Positions 21,685-30,154 of a stretch of DNA of 36,982 nucleotides are shown in pieces; the stretch's first letter is position 1, and every line of letters begins with the position of its first letter. The stretch comes from DAOOVD01 sp035369845 (GTDB lineage Bacteria > Bacillota > Desulfotomaculia > Desulfotomaculales > Pelotomaculaceae). The position numbers and the translations under genes are program-made. Under the pieces are notes generated by a model. That model worked only from the letters and a program-made list of their open reading frames with translations. It had not been told where the DNA came from and made no database searches. The stretch covers positions 1 through 36,982 of the forward strand of contig DAOOVD010000025.1 of assembly GCA_035369845.1 (NCBI GenBank), in the 5' to 3' direction.

Positions 21685-22932
21685 ATGTTTCTGACGGAGG
21701 CGAAATCGGTGGAAAAAGAAATTCGCAAAATAGATATTGTTTCCGGCGGGGTCACCGCTCCCGCCGGTTTTTTGGCCGGCGCCGCCTCTGCGGCGATAAA
21801 GCATAAGGGCAGACGGGACGTCGCCGTCGTGTACTCCGCCGTCCCGGCGTCGGCGGCCGGGGTTTTCACCCTGAACAGGGTCAAGGCTGCACCGGTTCAG
21901 TTGACCATGGGCCGCGTCGCTGCCGGCAAAGCGCAGGCTGTGGTGGTCAACAGCGGCAATGCCAACGCCTGCAACGGGGCGCAGGGGATGAAGGACGCCC
22001 TGGCCATGGCGGCCGAAGCTGCCGGAGTTTTGAATATACCGGAGGAGCAAGTTTTGGTGGCTTCTACGGGAGTGATCGGCAAAAAAATGCCCATGAAGAG
22101 GGTGCTGCCCGGCGTCCGGGAGGCGGCGGGGCGGGTTTTCGCCGGCGGGGGTCCGCTGGCTGCCCGCGCGATCATGACCACCGACACGTACCCGAAGGAG
22201 TTCGCGGTGAGGTTTAAGCTGGGCGGCCGGCCGGTAACGGTGGGGGGCATGGCCAAGGGCTCCGGGATGATTCATCCCGATATGGCGACCCTCCTCTGCT
22301 TTATAACGACGGACGCGGCCGTCACGCCCGGGTGTCTGGACAGGTGCTTGAAGTACGCCGTTGACCGGAGCTTCAACATGATCACGGTGGACGGGGACAC
22401 CAGCACCAACGACACGGTGTTGATCCTGGCGAACGGAACGGCCGGCAATGCGGAGATTGCGGAAGAAAACGATGATTACTTTCTATTCAGGGAGGCTCTT
22501 TTACGCGTGTGCACGAAACTCGCCGTTGACGTTGCCCGCGACGGGGAAGGCGCCACAAAGCTGATCGAGGTGGAAGTGCGCAACGCGGCGACGGAAACCG
22601 CCGCCCGCCTGGCGGCAAGGGCGGTGGCCGGCTCGAGCCTGGTCAAGACGGCGGTGTTCGGCAGGGACGCCAACTGGGGGAGGGTGATTTGCGCCGCGGG
22701 TTACTCCGGGGCCGACTTCGACCCTGAAAGGGTGGACATTTTCCTGGGCGAGGAGCAGGTGGCCCGGGACGGGGCCTCCCTGGAGTTCAGCGAGGAGCGC
22801 GCTCTTGAGATTCTCGGGCGGGACACGGTCAAGATCATCCTTGACTTCAAGTCGGGCCCCCACGGCGCGACAGCCTGGGGCTGCGACCTGTCCTACGACT
22901 ACGTGAAGATAAACGCGGACTACAGAACATAA
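21685..22932 (+). CDS. argJ: Glutamate N-acetyltransferase / amino-acid acetyltransferase
   Basis: Moves the acetyl group from N-acetylornithine to glutamate, making the pathway cyclic; some family members also use acetyl-CoA (N-acetylglutamate synthase activity). The proenzyme cleaves itself between Ala201 and Thr202 in KGSGMIHPDMATLLCFI, freeing the nucleophilic Thr. NSGNANACNG (89-98) and TTDTYPKE (165-172) are family marks. Length 415 is a little long because of the start: ATG 21685 lies behind GGGAAGGG, but the in-frame GTG at 21709 has a better GGAGGCG seven bases upstream and may be the true start. No argE or argA is needed if ArgJ is bifunctional. Confidence 0.95.
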   Translation: MFLTEAKSVEKEIRKIDIVSGGVTAPAGFLAGAASAAIKHKGRRDVAVVYSAVPASAAGVFTLNRVKAAPVQLTMGRVAAGKAQAVVVNSGNANACNGAQGMKDALAMAAEAAGVLNIPEEQVLVASTGVIGKKMPMKRVLPGVREAAGRVFAGGGPLAARAIMTTDTYPKEFAVRFKLGGRPVTVGGMAKGSGMIHPDMATLLCFITTDAAVTPGCLDRCLKYAVDRSFNMITVDGDTSTNDTVLILANGTAGNAEIAEENDDYFLFREALLRVCTKLAVDVARDGEGATKLIEVEVRNAATETAARLAARAVAGSSLVKTAVFGRDANWGRVICAAGYSGADFDPERVDIFLGEEQVARDGASLEFSEERALEILGRDTVKIILDFKSGPHGATAWGCDLSYDYVKINADYRT

Positions 22933-23030
22933 ATGGGAGTATACTTGGAGAAGACGGAACGCTTTATCTGAGGGATACGGTTTATTCCTTTGATAATGTT
23001 TGTAAGAAAGACTGAATCCGGGGTGGTATT

Positions 23031-23918
23031 TTGCAGAAGGCTTTGGAAAAAGCGGCGGTGCTGGTGGAGGCGCTGCCTTACATCAAGAAGTTCCACGGCA
23101 AGACCGTCGTGATCAAGTACGGCGGACACGCTATGCTGGATGAAAACCTTAAAGCGGCCGTGCTCACCGACGCCGTGCTGATGAAGTACGTTGGGATACA
23201 CCCGGTGATCGTGCACGGGGGCGGGCCGGAGATTACGGAGATGCTCAAGAAGGTGGGGAAGGAATCCCGCTTTGTCGGCGGTTTGAGGGTGACCGACAAG
23301 GAGACTATGGAGATAGTTGAAATGGTCCTGGCCGGGAAGATTAACAAGGAAATAGTCTCCCTGGTCAACCGCGCCGGCGGGCGGGCGGTGGGGCTGTCCG
23401 GCAAGGACGCCGGCCTCTTCGAGGCGGTGAAAAAGTACCGCAGGGCGCGTACCCCCGAAGGCGGCGAGGAACTGGTTGATATCGGGTTTGTCGGGGACAT
23501 CAGCAAAGTCAACCCGGAGATAGTGGCCACGACCGTTGCAAAAGGGTACATTCCGGTGATAGCGCCGGTGGCCGTGGGCGCCGGAGGTGAAAGCTACAAC
23601 GTCAACGCCGACTACGCCGCCGGCAGGCTGGCCGCGGCGCTGGGCGCCGACAAGCTGATCATACTTACCGACGTGGAGGGAATCCTGGCCGACCGCAGCG
23701 ATCCCGGTTCCCTGATTTCGGTTCTCCGGGCGGACGAGGTGCCGTTGTTGATTGAGCGGGGCAAAATTGACGGAGGCATGATTCCCAAGGTGGAGTGCTG
23801 CCTGGACGCGCTTGCCGGCGGCGTGAAGTCCACCCACATCCTCGACGGGAGAGTTCCCCATTCCATCCTGCTTGAAATTTTCACCGACCGGGGCATCGGC
23901 ACGATGGTGGAGAAGTGA
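23031..23918 (+). CDS. argB: N-acetylglutamate kinase
   Basis: Second step of arginine synthesis, phosphorylating N-acetylglutamate with ATP; 295 residues. VVIKYGGHAM (27-36) is the phosphate-binding loop and VIVHGGGPEI (near 60-69) the substrate loop; DGGMIPK lies near the C-terminus. The N-terminal helix before the kinase fold (ALEKAAVLVEALPYIKKF) is the extension found in hexameric, arginine-inhibited enzymes, so feedback control by arginine is likely. It starts at TTG 23031 behind GGGGTGG; no better start is close. It lies about 100 bases after argJ. Confidence 0.95.
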   Translation: MQKALEKAAVLVEALPYIKKFHGKTVVIKYGGHAMLDENLKAAVLTDAVLMKYVGIHPVIVHGGGPEITEMLKKVGKESRFVGGLRVTDKETMEIVEMVLAGKINKEIVSLVNRAGGRAVGLSGKDAGLFEAVKKYRRARTPEGGEELVDIGFVGDISKVNPEIVATTVAKGYIPVIAPVAVGAGGESYNVNADYAAGRLAAALGADKLIILTDVEGILADRSDPGSLISVLRADEVPLLIERGKIDGGMIPKVECCLDALAGGVKSTHILDGRVPHSILLEIFTDRGIGTMVEK

Positions 23919-24001
23919 GACGCGAGTAGTGTGAACGCAGGAAGCGGGAAACGGGGAGCAATTGAACTCCGCAACCAATGACTGATTATGGAGGTACTTT
24001 T

Positions 24002-25201
24002 ATGAATACCAAAGAAATTATCGAACTGGGCGACAAATACCTGATGCGCAATTACGGCAGAATCCCCCTCGCCCCGGTGAGGGGAGAGGGAGCCCGGTTG
24101 TGGGACGCCGACGGCAGGGAGTATCTGGACTTCGTCAGCGGCATCGCCGTGAATTCGTTAGGTCACTGCCACCCGGCGGTGGTGGACGCCGTTGCCGGCC
24201 AGGCCGGAAAACTCATGCACTGCTCCAACCTTTACTACATCGAGCCGCAGGTGCTTCTCGCCAGGATGCTGGTTGAGAACAGCGGCATGAACAGGGTCTT
24301 TTTTTGCAACAGCGGGGCGGAGGCCAACGAGGCTGCGATCAAGCTCGCCCGCAAATACGCAAAGCTGAAATACGGACCGGAAAAAGTGGAGATTATCACC
24401 GCCCTGAACTCTTTTCACGGGCGCACCCTGGCGGCGATCACCGCCACCGGCCAGCCGAAATACCAGAGGGGGTTTGAGCCGCTGCCCGGCGGTTTTAAGT
24501 ATGTTCCTTTCAACGATCTCGACGCCATGGTCAAGGCTATCAACCCGGACACCTGCGCGGTGCTGCTCGAGCCCGTGCAGGGAGAGGGCGGCGTAAACGT
24601 GCCCTCTGACCGTTACCTGCAGGGGGTGAAGATGCTCTGCGAAGAGTTCGGGGCGCTTTTAATCCTGGACGAGGTACAGACCGGCCTGGGCCGGACGGGG
24701 CGCCTGTTCGCCCATGAGCATTTCGGCGTGAAGCCCGACATCCTTACCCTGGCCAAGGCGCTGGGAGGCGGTTTCCCCATCGGCGCCATGCTGGCCGCGG
24801 GAGAAGTGGCCGAAACCTTCCAGCCGGGAGACCACGCTTCCACTTTCGGCGGCAATCCGCTGGCCTGCGCAGCCGCGCTCGCCGCCTTGGAGGAGATTGT
24901 CGACGGCGGGATCGCGCCGTATGTCGAAAAGGTGGGGGCGCTCCTGCGCGGCAAGCTTGCCGAACTGTCCGGGAAATACAGTTTTATTAAAAACGTGAGA
25001 GGCCTCGGCCTTCTGCTGGGAATGGAACTGGACATGGAAGGCAGGGAAATCGTGGCCGGGTGCCTGGAAAAGGGTCTCCTGATCAACTGCGTCAACAACA
25101 ATGTCCTGCGCTTTGTTCCCCCGCTTAACATCAGTCCGGCCGACGTCAAGCAGGCGGTGGAAATTCTGGACGAGGTTATGGCGGGAATAAGAAAGGCGTA
25201 A
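24002..25201 (+). CDS. argD: Acetylornithine aminotransferase
   Basis: A PLP enzyme that turns N-acetylglutamate semialdehyde into N-acetylornithine with glutamate as donor. From ATG 24002 (GGAGG seven bases before) it has 399 residues, the family length; an eight-codon extension reaches through the ribosome site and is rejected. The PLP lysine is Lys252 in TLAKALGGG, the phosphate-binding NSGAEANEAAIK is at 103-114, and the aspartate for the pyridine nitrogen is in LILDEVQTGLGRTG (220-233). It is a class-III aminotransferase and could also serve lysine synthesis, as in several bacteria. Confidence 0.95.
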   Translation: MNTKEIIELGDKYLMRNYGRIPLAPVRGEGARLWDADGREYLDFVSGIAVNSLGHCHPAVVDAVAGQAGKLMHCSNLYYIEPQVLLARMLVENSGMNRVFFCNSGAEANEAAIKLARKYAKLKYGPEKVEIITALNSFHGRTLAAITATGQPKYQRGFEPLPGGFKYVPFNDLDAMVKAINPDTCAVLLEPVQGEGGVNVPSDRYLQGVKMLCEEFGALLILDEVQTGLGRTGRLFAHEHFGVKPDILTLAKALGGGFPIGAMLAAGEVAETFQPGDHASTFGGNPLACAAALAALEEIVDGGIAPYVEKVGALLRGKLAELSGKYSFIKNVRGLGLLLGMELDMEGREIVAGCLEKGLLINCVNNNVLRFVPPLNISPADVKQAVEILDEVMAGIRKA

Positions 25202-25253
25202 GGCCGCATACCGGCGTCCGGCGTCAGCAGGCGGGGCATAACGGAGGGAACTT

Positions 25254-28200
25254 ATGCCTGGGAGAAAAGACATAAAAAAAGTTCTGGTCATCGGTTCGGG
25301 GCCGATTATTATCGGCCAGGCGGCCGAGTTCGACTACGCCGGGACGCAGGCCTGCAAGGCGCTGCGGGAGGAAGGAGTCTCGGTCGTGCTGGTCAACTCC
25401 AACCCGGCCACCATTATGACCGATCTCGGTATTGCCGACCAGGTTTACATAGAGCCGCTGAACTGGGAAAGCGTGGCGAAAATAATCGGGCGGGAGCGTC
25501 CGGACGGGCTGCTGCCCACCCTCGGCGGGCAGACCGGCCTGAACATCGCCGTGGAGCTCGCCGAAAAAGGGGTTCTGGCGGAACACGGCGTTGAACTGCT
25601 GGGCACTCCCCTGGAATCGATAAAAAAGGCTGAGGACCGCGAGCTTTTTAAAAACCTGATGCAGGAAATAAACGAGCCGGTGCCTCTCAGCACCATTGCC
25701 GAAAGCGTGGAGGAGTGCCTGGCTTTTGCCGGGAAGATCGGCTATCCGGTCATTGTCAGGCCGGCCTATACCCTCGGGGGCACGGGCGGCGGCATCGCTT
25801 ACAGGGATTCGGACCTGGTGGAAATAGCTGCGAGGGGCCTGAAGATGAGCCTGATCGGCCAGGTCCTGCTGGAGCAGAGCGTGGCCGGCTGGAAGGAAGT
25901 GGAATACGAGGTGATGCGGGACGGGGCGGACAACTGCATCACCATCTGCAACATGGAAAATATCGACCCAATGGGCGTTCATACCGGCGACAGCATAGTG
26001 GTGGCCCCGTCCCAGACCCTGTCCGACAAGGAGTACCAGATGCTGCGGTCCGCGTCGCTGAAGATAATCCGGGCGCTGAAAGTGGAAGGGGGCTGCAACA
26101 TTCAGTTCGCCCTCGATGTCAGCAGCATGAACTACTACGTTATTGAGGTCAACCCCCGGGTCAGCCGCTCCAGCGCCCTGGCCTCCAAGGCCACCGGTTA
26201 CCCGATTGCCAAGATGGCGGCGAAAATCGCCGTTGGCCTCAACCTGGACGAGATTGTCAACCCCGTTACCGGAAAAACGTGCGCCTGCTTTGAGCCCGCC
26301 CTTGACTACGTTGTGGTGAAGATACCGCGCTGGCCCTTCGACAAATTCGCCGGCGCCGACCGGACGCTGGGCACCCAGATGAAGGCCACGGGTGAAGTTA
26401 TGGCCATCGACCGCACCTTTGAAGGGGCGTTGATGAAAGCCGTCCGGTCGCTGGAAATCGGGGCCGACAGCCTGCACCTGCGCGGTTCAGCGGCCTGGTC
26501 GGAAATGGAGCTGGAGGAGAAGCTTTCTTATCCCAACGACCTCCGCCTCTTCGCCATTACCGAGGCCTTCAACCGCTCCTGGAGCATGCGCGAGGTGGCC
26601 CAGTTGACCAGGATCGACTGTTTCTACCTCAGCAAGATAAAAGGGATTACAGAGATTGAGCGCGATCTCCGCGCTGCCGGACCCAGGCCGCCGAAGGAAC
26701 TGCTGCGCCAAGCCAAGGTCCGCGGCTTGCCCGACTCCCTCATCGGGCGGCTGACCGGGCAGCCGGCCGGCAGCGTGCGCGCTTTGAGGAAGGAATACGG
26801 GATCATCCCTTCCTATAAGGTGGTGGACACCTGCTCCGCCGAATTTGAGGCGGCCACGCCTTATTTCTACTCCGCTTACGAGGACGAGGACGAGGTGGCG
26901 GTATCGAACCGGCCGAAGGTGCTCGTTCTCGGTTCGGGGCCGATCCGCATCGGCCAGGGAATCGAGTTTGACTACTGCTCGGTTCACTCGGTCTGGGGGC
27001 TCCAGCGTGAGGGGATCGAAGCGGTCATTGTCAACAACAATCCCGAGACGGTGAGCACCGACTTTGATACTGCGGACAAACTGTACTTCGAGCCGCTTAC
27101 CCTGGAAGACGTCCTCAACGTGATCGAAAAGGAGAAACCGCTCGGGGTGATCGTCCAGTTCGGCGGCCAGACAGCCATAAATTTGACCGGCGGGCTTGCT
27201 GCCGCCGGCGTGAAGATCCTCGGCACCCCGGTGGAATGTATTGACACTGCGGAAGACCGCGACAAGTTTGAGAAACTGCTTACCGGCCTGGACATTCCCC
27301 AGTCGGAGGGCAAGTCCGCCACCACTGTGGAGGAGGCCGCGGCGATTGCCCGGAAACTCGGCTATCCCGTTCTGGTCCGGCCGTCCTACGTCCTCGGGGG
27401 GCGGGCGATGGAAATCGTCTCGAATGACGGGGAGTTGCTCAAGTACATGACTGACGCCGTACAGGTCTCACCCAGGCATCCCGTGCTCGTCGACAGGTAC
27501 ATCCGCGGCAAGGAAGTGGAAGTTGACGCCGTCGGCGACGGCGACGGCCTCTTCATTCCCGGGATAATGGAACACATCGAGCGGGCCGGCGTTCATTCGG
27601 GAGACAGCATTGCGGTCTATCCTCCCCAGACCTTGAGCGGCGTTGAAATCGGCAAAATCATCGACTACACCGTGCGGGTCAGCCGCGCGTTGAAAATAAA
27701 CGGCCTGATCAACATCCAGTACGTTGTCGGCGGAGGCGAGGTTTACGTCCTGGAAGTCAATCCGCGCGCTTCCCGGACCGTCCCCGTGCTGAGCAAGGTA
27801 ACCGGCGTGCCCATGGTCCAGGCAGCGACCAGGGCGATGCTCGGCCGCAGCCTTGAAGAAATGGGCTACGGCCGCGGGCTGGGACCTTGGAACGGCTATA
27901 TCGCCGTCAAGGCTCCGGTGTTTTCCTTTGAGAAACTGGGGCTGGTGGAAACCTCGCTGGGCCCGGAGATGAAGTCCACCGGGGAGGTAATGGGCGTGGA
28001 CCGCGCTTTCCCGCACGCGCTTTATAAGGCCATGCGATCTTCCGGGCTCGAAGTGTCCTTCAACGGGGACGTGCTCTTTTCGGTAGCCGACCGCGACAAG
28101 GGAGAGGCTGTCCCGGTGGCCGCCCAGTACGCCGCCCTCGGCTACGTCCTGAAAGCCACCCCGGGGACGGCGGCCGCGTTGAAGAGAGCGGGTCTGGAGG

Positions 28201-28520
28201 TCCGGGAAACAGATGACGCGGTGCAACTGATCCGGTCCGGTGGTGTCGGACTGGTGGTAAACACCCCGACCAGGGGGAAAATACCGGGGCGGCCCGGCTT
28301 CCTGCTCAGAAGAACGGCGGCCGAGTTGAGAGTGCCCTGCCTCACTTCGCTGGATACGGCCCTGGCGCTGGCCACGGTGATCCGCTGCCTGAAACAGGGC
28401 GGCGAACCGGAGCCCGTAAGCATGGCCGAATGGGACGCGGAAATCGGGTCGCCGGACGAGGGAAGCGGGGAAGCGCCCGGGCCGCGCGACGTGGCAAGAA
28501 AAAATGCAGGCAGGGCGTAA
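25254..28520 (+). CDS. carB: Carbamoyl-phosphate synthase large subunit
   Basis: Makes carbamoyl phosphate from bicarbonate, ammonia and two ATP; 1088 residues. Two homologous ATP-grasp halves begin with VLVIGSGPIIIGQAAEFDYAG (about 10-30) and VLVLGSGPIRIGQGIEFDY (about 553-571). The C-terminal methylglyoxal-synthase-like regulatory domain runs from about 930, and about 45 residues of Pro/Glu-rich tail follow. ATG 25254 follows GGAGGG. The small glutaminase subunit gene carA, normally just upstream, is absent: argD ends only 52 bases before. The glutaminase must come from elsewhere (for example a pyr operon). Confidence 0.96.
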   Translation: MPGRKDIKKVLVIGSGPIIIGQAAEFDYAGTQACKALREEGVSVVLVNSNPATIMTDLGIADQVYIEPLNWESVAKIIGRERPDGLLPTLGGQTGLNIAVELAEKGVLAEHGVELLGTPLESIKKAEDRELFKNLMQEINEPVPLSTIAESVEECLAFAGKIGYPVIVRPAYTLGGTGGGIAYRDSDLVEIAARGLKMSLIGQVLLEQSVAGWKEVEYEVMRDGADNCITICNMENIDPMGVHTGDSIVVAPSQTLSDKEYQMLRSASLKIIRALKVEGGCNIQFALDVSSMNYYVIEVNPRVSRSSALASKATGYPIAKMAAKIAVGLNLDEIVNPVTGKTCACFEPALDYVVVKIPRWPFDKFAGADRTLGTQMKATGEVMAIDRTFEGALMKAVRSLEIGADSLHLRGSAAWSEMELEEKLSYPNDLRLFAITEAFNRSWSMREVAQLTRIDCFYLSKIKGITEIERDLRAAGPRPPKELLRQAKVRGLPDSLIGRLTGQPAGSVRALRKEYGIIPSYKVVDTCSAEFEAATPYFYSAYEDEDEVAVSNRPKVLVLGSGPIRIGQGIEFDYCSVHSVWGLQREGIEAVIVNNNPETVSTDFDTADKLYFEPLTLEDVLNVIEKEKPLGVIVQFGGQTAINLTGGLAAAGVKILGTPVECIDTAEDRDKFEKLLTGLDIPQSEGKSATTVEEAAAIARKLGYPVLVRPSYVLGGRAMEIVSNDGELLKYMTDAVQVSPRHPVLVDRYIRGKEVEVDAVGDGDGLFIPGIMEHIERAGVHSGDSIAVYPPQTLSGVEIGKIIDYTVRVSRALKINGLINIQYVVGGGEVYVLEVNPRASRTVPVLSKVTGVPMVQAATRAMLGRSLEEMGYGRGLGPWNGYIAVKAPVFSFEKLGLVETSLGPEMKSTGEVMGVDRAFPHALYKAMRSSGLEVSFNGDVLFSVADRDKGEAVPVAAQYAALGYVLKATPGTAAALKRAGLEVRETDDAVQLIRSGGVGLVVNTPTRGKIPGRPGFLLRRTAAELRVPCLTSLDTALALATVIRCLKQGGEPEPVSMAEWDAEIGSPDEGSGEAPGPRDVARKNAGRA

Positions 28521-28529
28521 AATATAAGG

Positions 28530-28800
28530 CGTAAGTCGCAGGGCGCAAAAACGAAGACAGCGCCTTCGTTTCAGACTGCAGACAAACTGTCCGGGACCTT
28601 GAGGTTGAAGGAAACGAACCCCTGGTTCACTCGACGCGAAGCACCTGAGCGAGCGTTTCAACCTCAAGGTGCTTTACCAACAACCACAAAGCGAAGGCAG
28701 CGCCTTCGTCAGCGGCGAACGCGCAGCGCCGGCAACAACCCTTTATAATAGGCAGTGCTTTGTCAATAGCGAACGATTTTGCGCAGCGACGGTAATATCA
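28530..28800 (+). repeat. Dispersed intergenic hairpin repeat, copy C (complex)
   Basis: This block fills much of the 647-base gap between carB and argF. It contains the copy-B-like half (hairpin ACGAAG/CTTCGT at 28551-28569, then GGGACCTTGAGG), the copy-A-like half (28653-28720, hairpin CGAAGGC-agc-GCCTTCG at 28692-28708), and two imperfect tandem units, 28695-28735 and 28750-28795. A 14-base exact inverted repeat, ACCTTGAGGTTGAA at 28596-28609 with its complement at 28657-28670, ties the halves together. No protein is recognisable. I see no promoter consensus strong enough to report. Confidence 0.6.
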
Positions 28801-28977
28801 CCCGGCACAGCGAGGGTAACCGGACTGCGCGCGAAACCAGCGGGTTTCCGACGTTACTGCCTTGAGTATGAGAAGCTTTGAGGGAAAAGGGCAGTTCTAA
28901 AACAATCTTACCGCCGCCTTTGCAGCGGCGCTAGTCCGGTCCGAGCAAGCCGCGGTGATGTCGGAGCGGAGCGCCTG

Positions 28978-29038
28978 AGTGAGCGGTGACAAGGCGCTGC
29001 CATAACAAGCAGTAGTGAGCGGTGACAAGGCGCTGCCA
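28978..29038 (+). repeat. 25-base direct repeat, two copies
   Basis: A 25-base sequence beginning AGTGAGCGGTGACAAGGCGC occurs identically at 28978-29002 and 29014-29038, a 36-base period. It lies at the right end of the repeat-rich gap before argF. At 29043-29070 a GTAAGGTGCAGGGCGCAA stretch echoes 28531-28548. The origin is unknown; slippage of an extragenic element is likely. Confidence 0.7.
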
Positions 29039-29167
29039 AAAAGGGTGTAAGGTGCAGGGCGCAAGAAAGAAGTGAAACGCCGTTTGAAACTTGATGTTGA
29101 AAATAAAATATTGCGGGTGATCGGGCACTAAGATATTTTGTTACACCGGAGAAAGAAGGGATTCGTT

Positions 29168-30127
29168 TTGAGGAATGAGAGGGAAGATGTGAAAGCGGGT
29201 TTAAAGGGGCGGGATCTTTTGTGCCTGCACGATCTTACCCCGGAGGAAGTGGCGCTCATTCTGGAATTTGCCGGGGAACTGAAAAAAAAGCAGAAGCAAA
29301 ACGTGCCTCACCCGTACCTGCCGGGCAAGACGCTCGGGATGATCTTCCAGAAGTCGTCCACCCGGACCAGGGTTTCTTTTGAGGTGGCCATGTACCAGCT
29401 TGGCGGTTACTCTATGTTTCTCAACGTCAACGACCTCCAGCTGGGGCGCGGGGAAACCATAGCCGACACAGCCAGAGTGCTTTCCCGTTACCTTGACGGG
29501 ATCATGATCCGCACCTACGACCACGGCGACGTGGAAGAACTGGCGCGGCACGCCGACGTTCCCGTGATCAACGGTCTGACCGACCTGCAGCACCCCTGCC
29601 AGGTGCTGGCCGACCTGCAGACCGTTCTGGAGAGAAAGGGCAGGCTGAAAGGGCTCAAAATGGCTTACGTGGGCGACGGCAACAACGTCTGCCACTCTCT
29701 TCTGTTCGGCTGCGCCAAGACTGGCATGGACATCACCGTAGCCTCCCCCGACGGTTACAAGCCCAACGAGGAGGTTGTGCGGCTGGCCAGAGAGGACGCC
29801 GGGCTTACCGGGTGCAAGATAGACATTGTCACCGACCCCGTAGGGGCGGTGACTGACGCGGACGTGGTGGTAACCGACGTGTGGGCCAGCATGGGGCAGG
29901 AAGTGGAAAGGGCCAGGCGGGTGCGCGTGTTTGCGCCTTACCAGGTCAACCCCGCGCTCGTCAGCCGCGCCAGGCCGGATTTTATATTCCTGCACTGCCT
30001 GCCGGCCCACCGGGGCGAGGAAGTGGTGGACGAAGTGATCGACGGGCCGCATTCGGCGGTGTGGGACGAGGCCGAGAACCGCCTGCACGTCCAGAAAGCG
30101 GTGCTCGCCCTGCTCATGCAGAGCTGA
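29168..30127 (+). CDS. argF: Ornithine carbamoyltransferase
   Basis: Joins carbamoyl phosphate to ornithine to give citrulline. With a TTG start at 29168 (GAAGGGA upstream) it has 319 residues; a TTG 30 bases earlier has no ribosome site. The carbamoyl-phosphate motif STRTR is at 64-68. HPCQ lies near 148-151, and the ornithine loop FLHCLPAHRGEE is near the C-terminus. VWASMGQE, the typical SMG loop, is present. It has its place between carB and argG but is set apart from carB by the 647-base repeat-filled gap, so a separate promoter or read-through across that gap is needed. Confidence 0.95.
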   Translation: MRNEREDVKAGLKGRDLLCLHDLTPEEVALILEFAGELKKKQKQNVPHPYLPGKTLGMIFQKSSTRTRVSFEVAMYQLGGYSMFLNVNDLQLGRGETIADTARVLSRYLDGIMIRTYDHGDVEELARHADVPVINGLTDLQHPCQVLADLQTVLERKGRLKGLKMAYVGDGNNVCHSLLFGCAKTGMDITVASPDGYKPNEEVVRLAREDAGLTGCKIDIVTDPVGAVTDADVVVTDVWASMGQEVERARRVRVFAPYQVNPALVSRARPDFIFLHCLPAHRGEEVVDEVIDGPHSAVWDEAENRLHVQKAVLALLMQS

Positions 30128-30154
30128 AAAAAGTACGGAAAAGGAGAGTTCGAT

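Noticed and set aside
25224..26477. Long minus-strand frame (417 codons) opposite carB
   Set aside because: It is antisense to a fully conserved gene; the translation resembles no family.
28669..28881. 70-residue frame between carB and argF
   Set aside because: It lies within the repeat array, with no ribosome site and low-complexity translation.
28978..29038. CRISPR array
   Set aside because: Only two repeat units are present and there are no cas genes; a simple direct duplication is enough.
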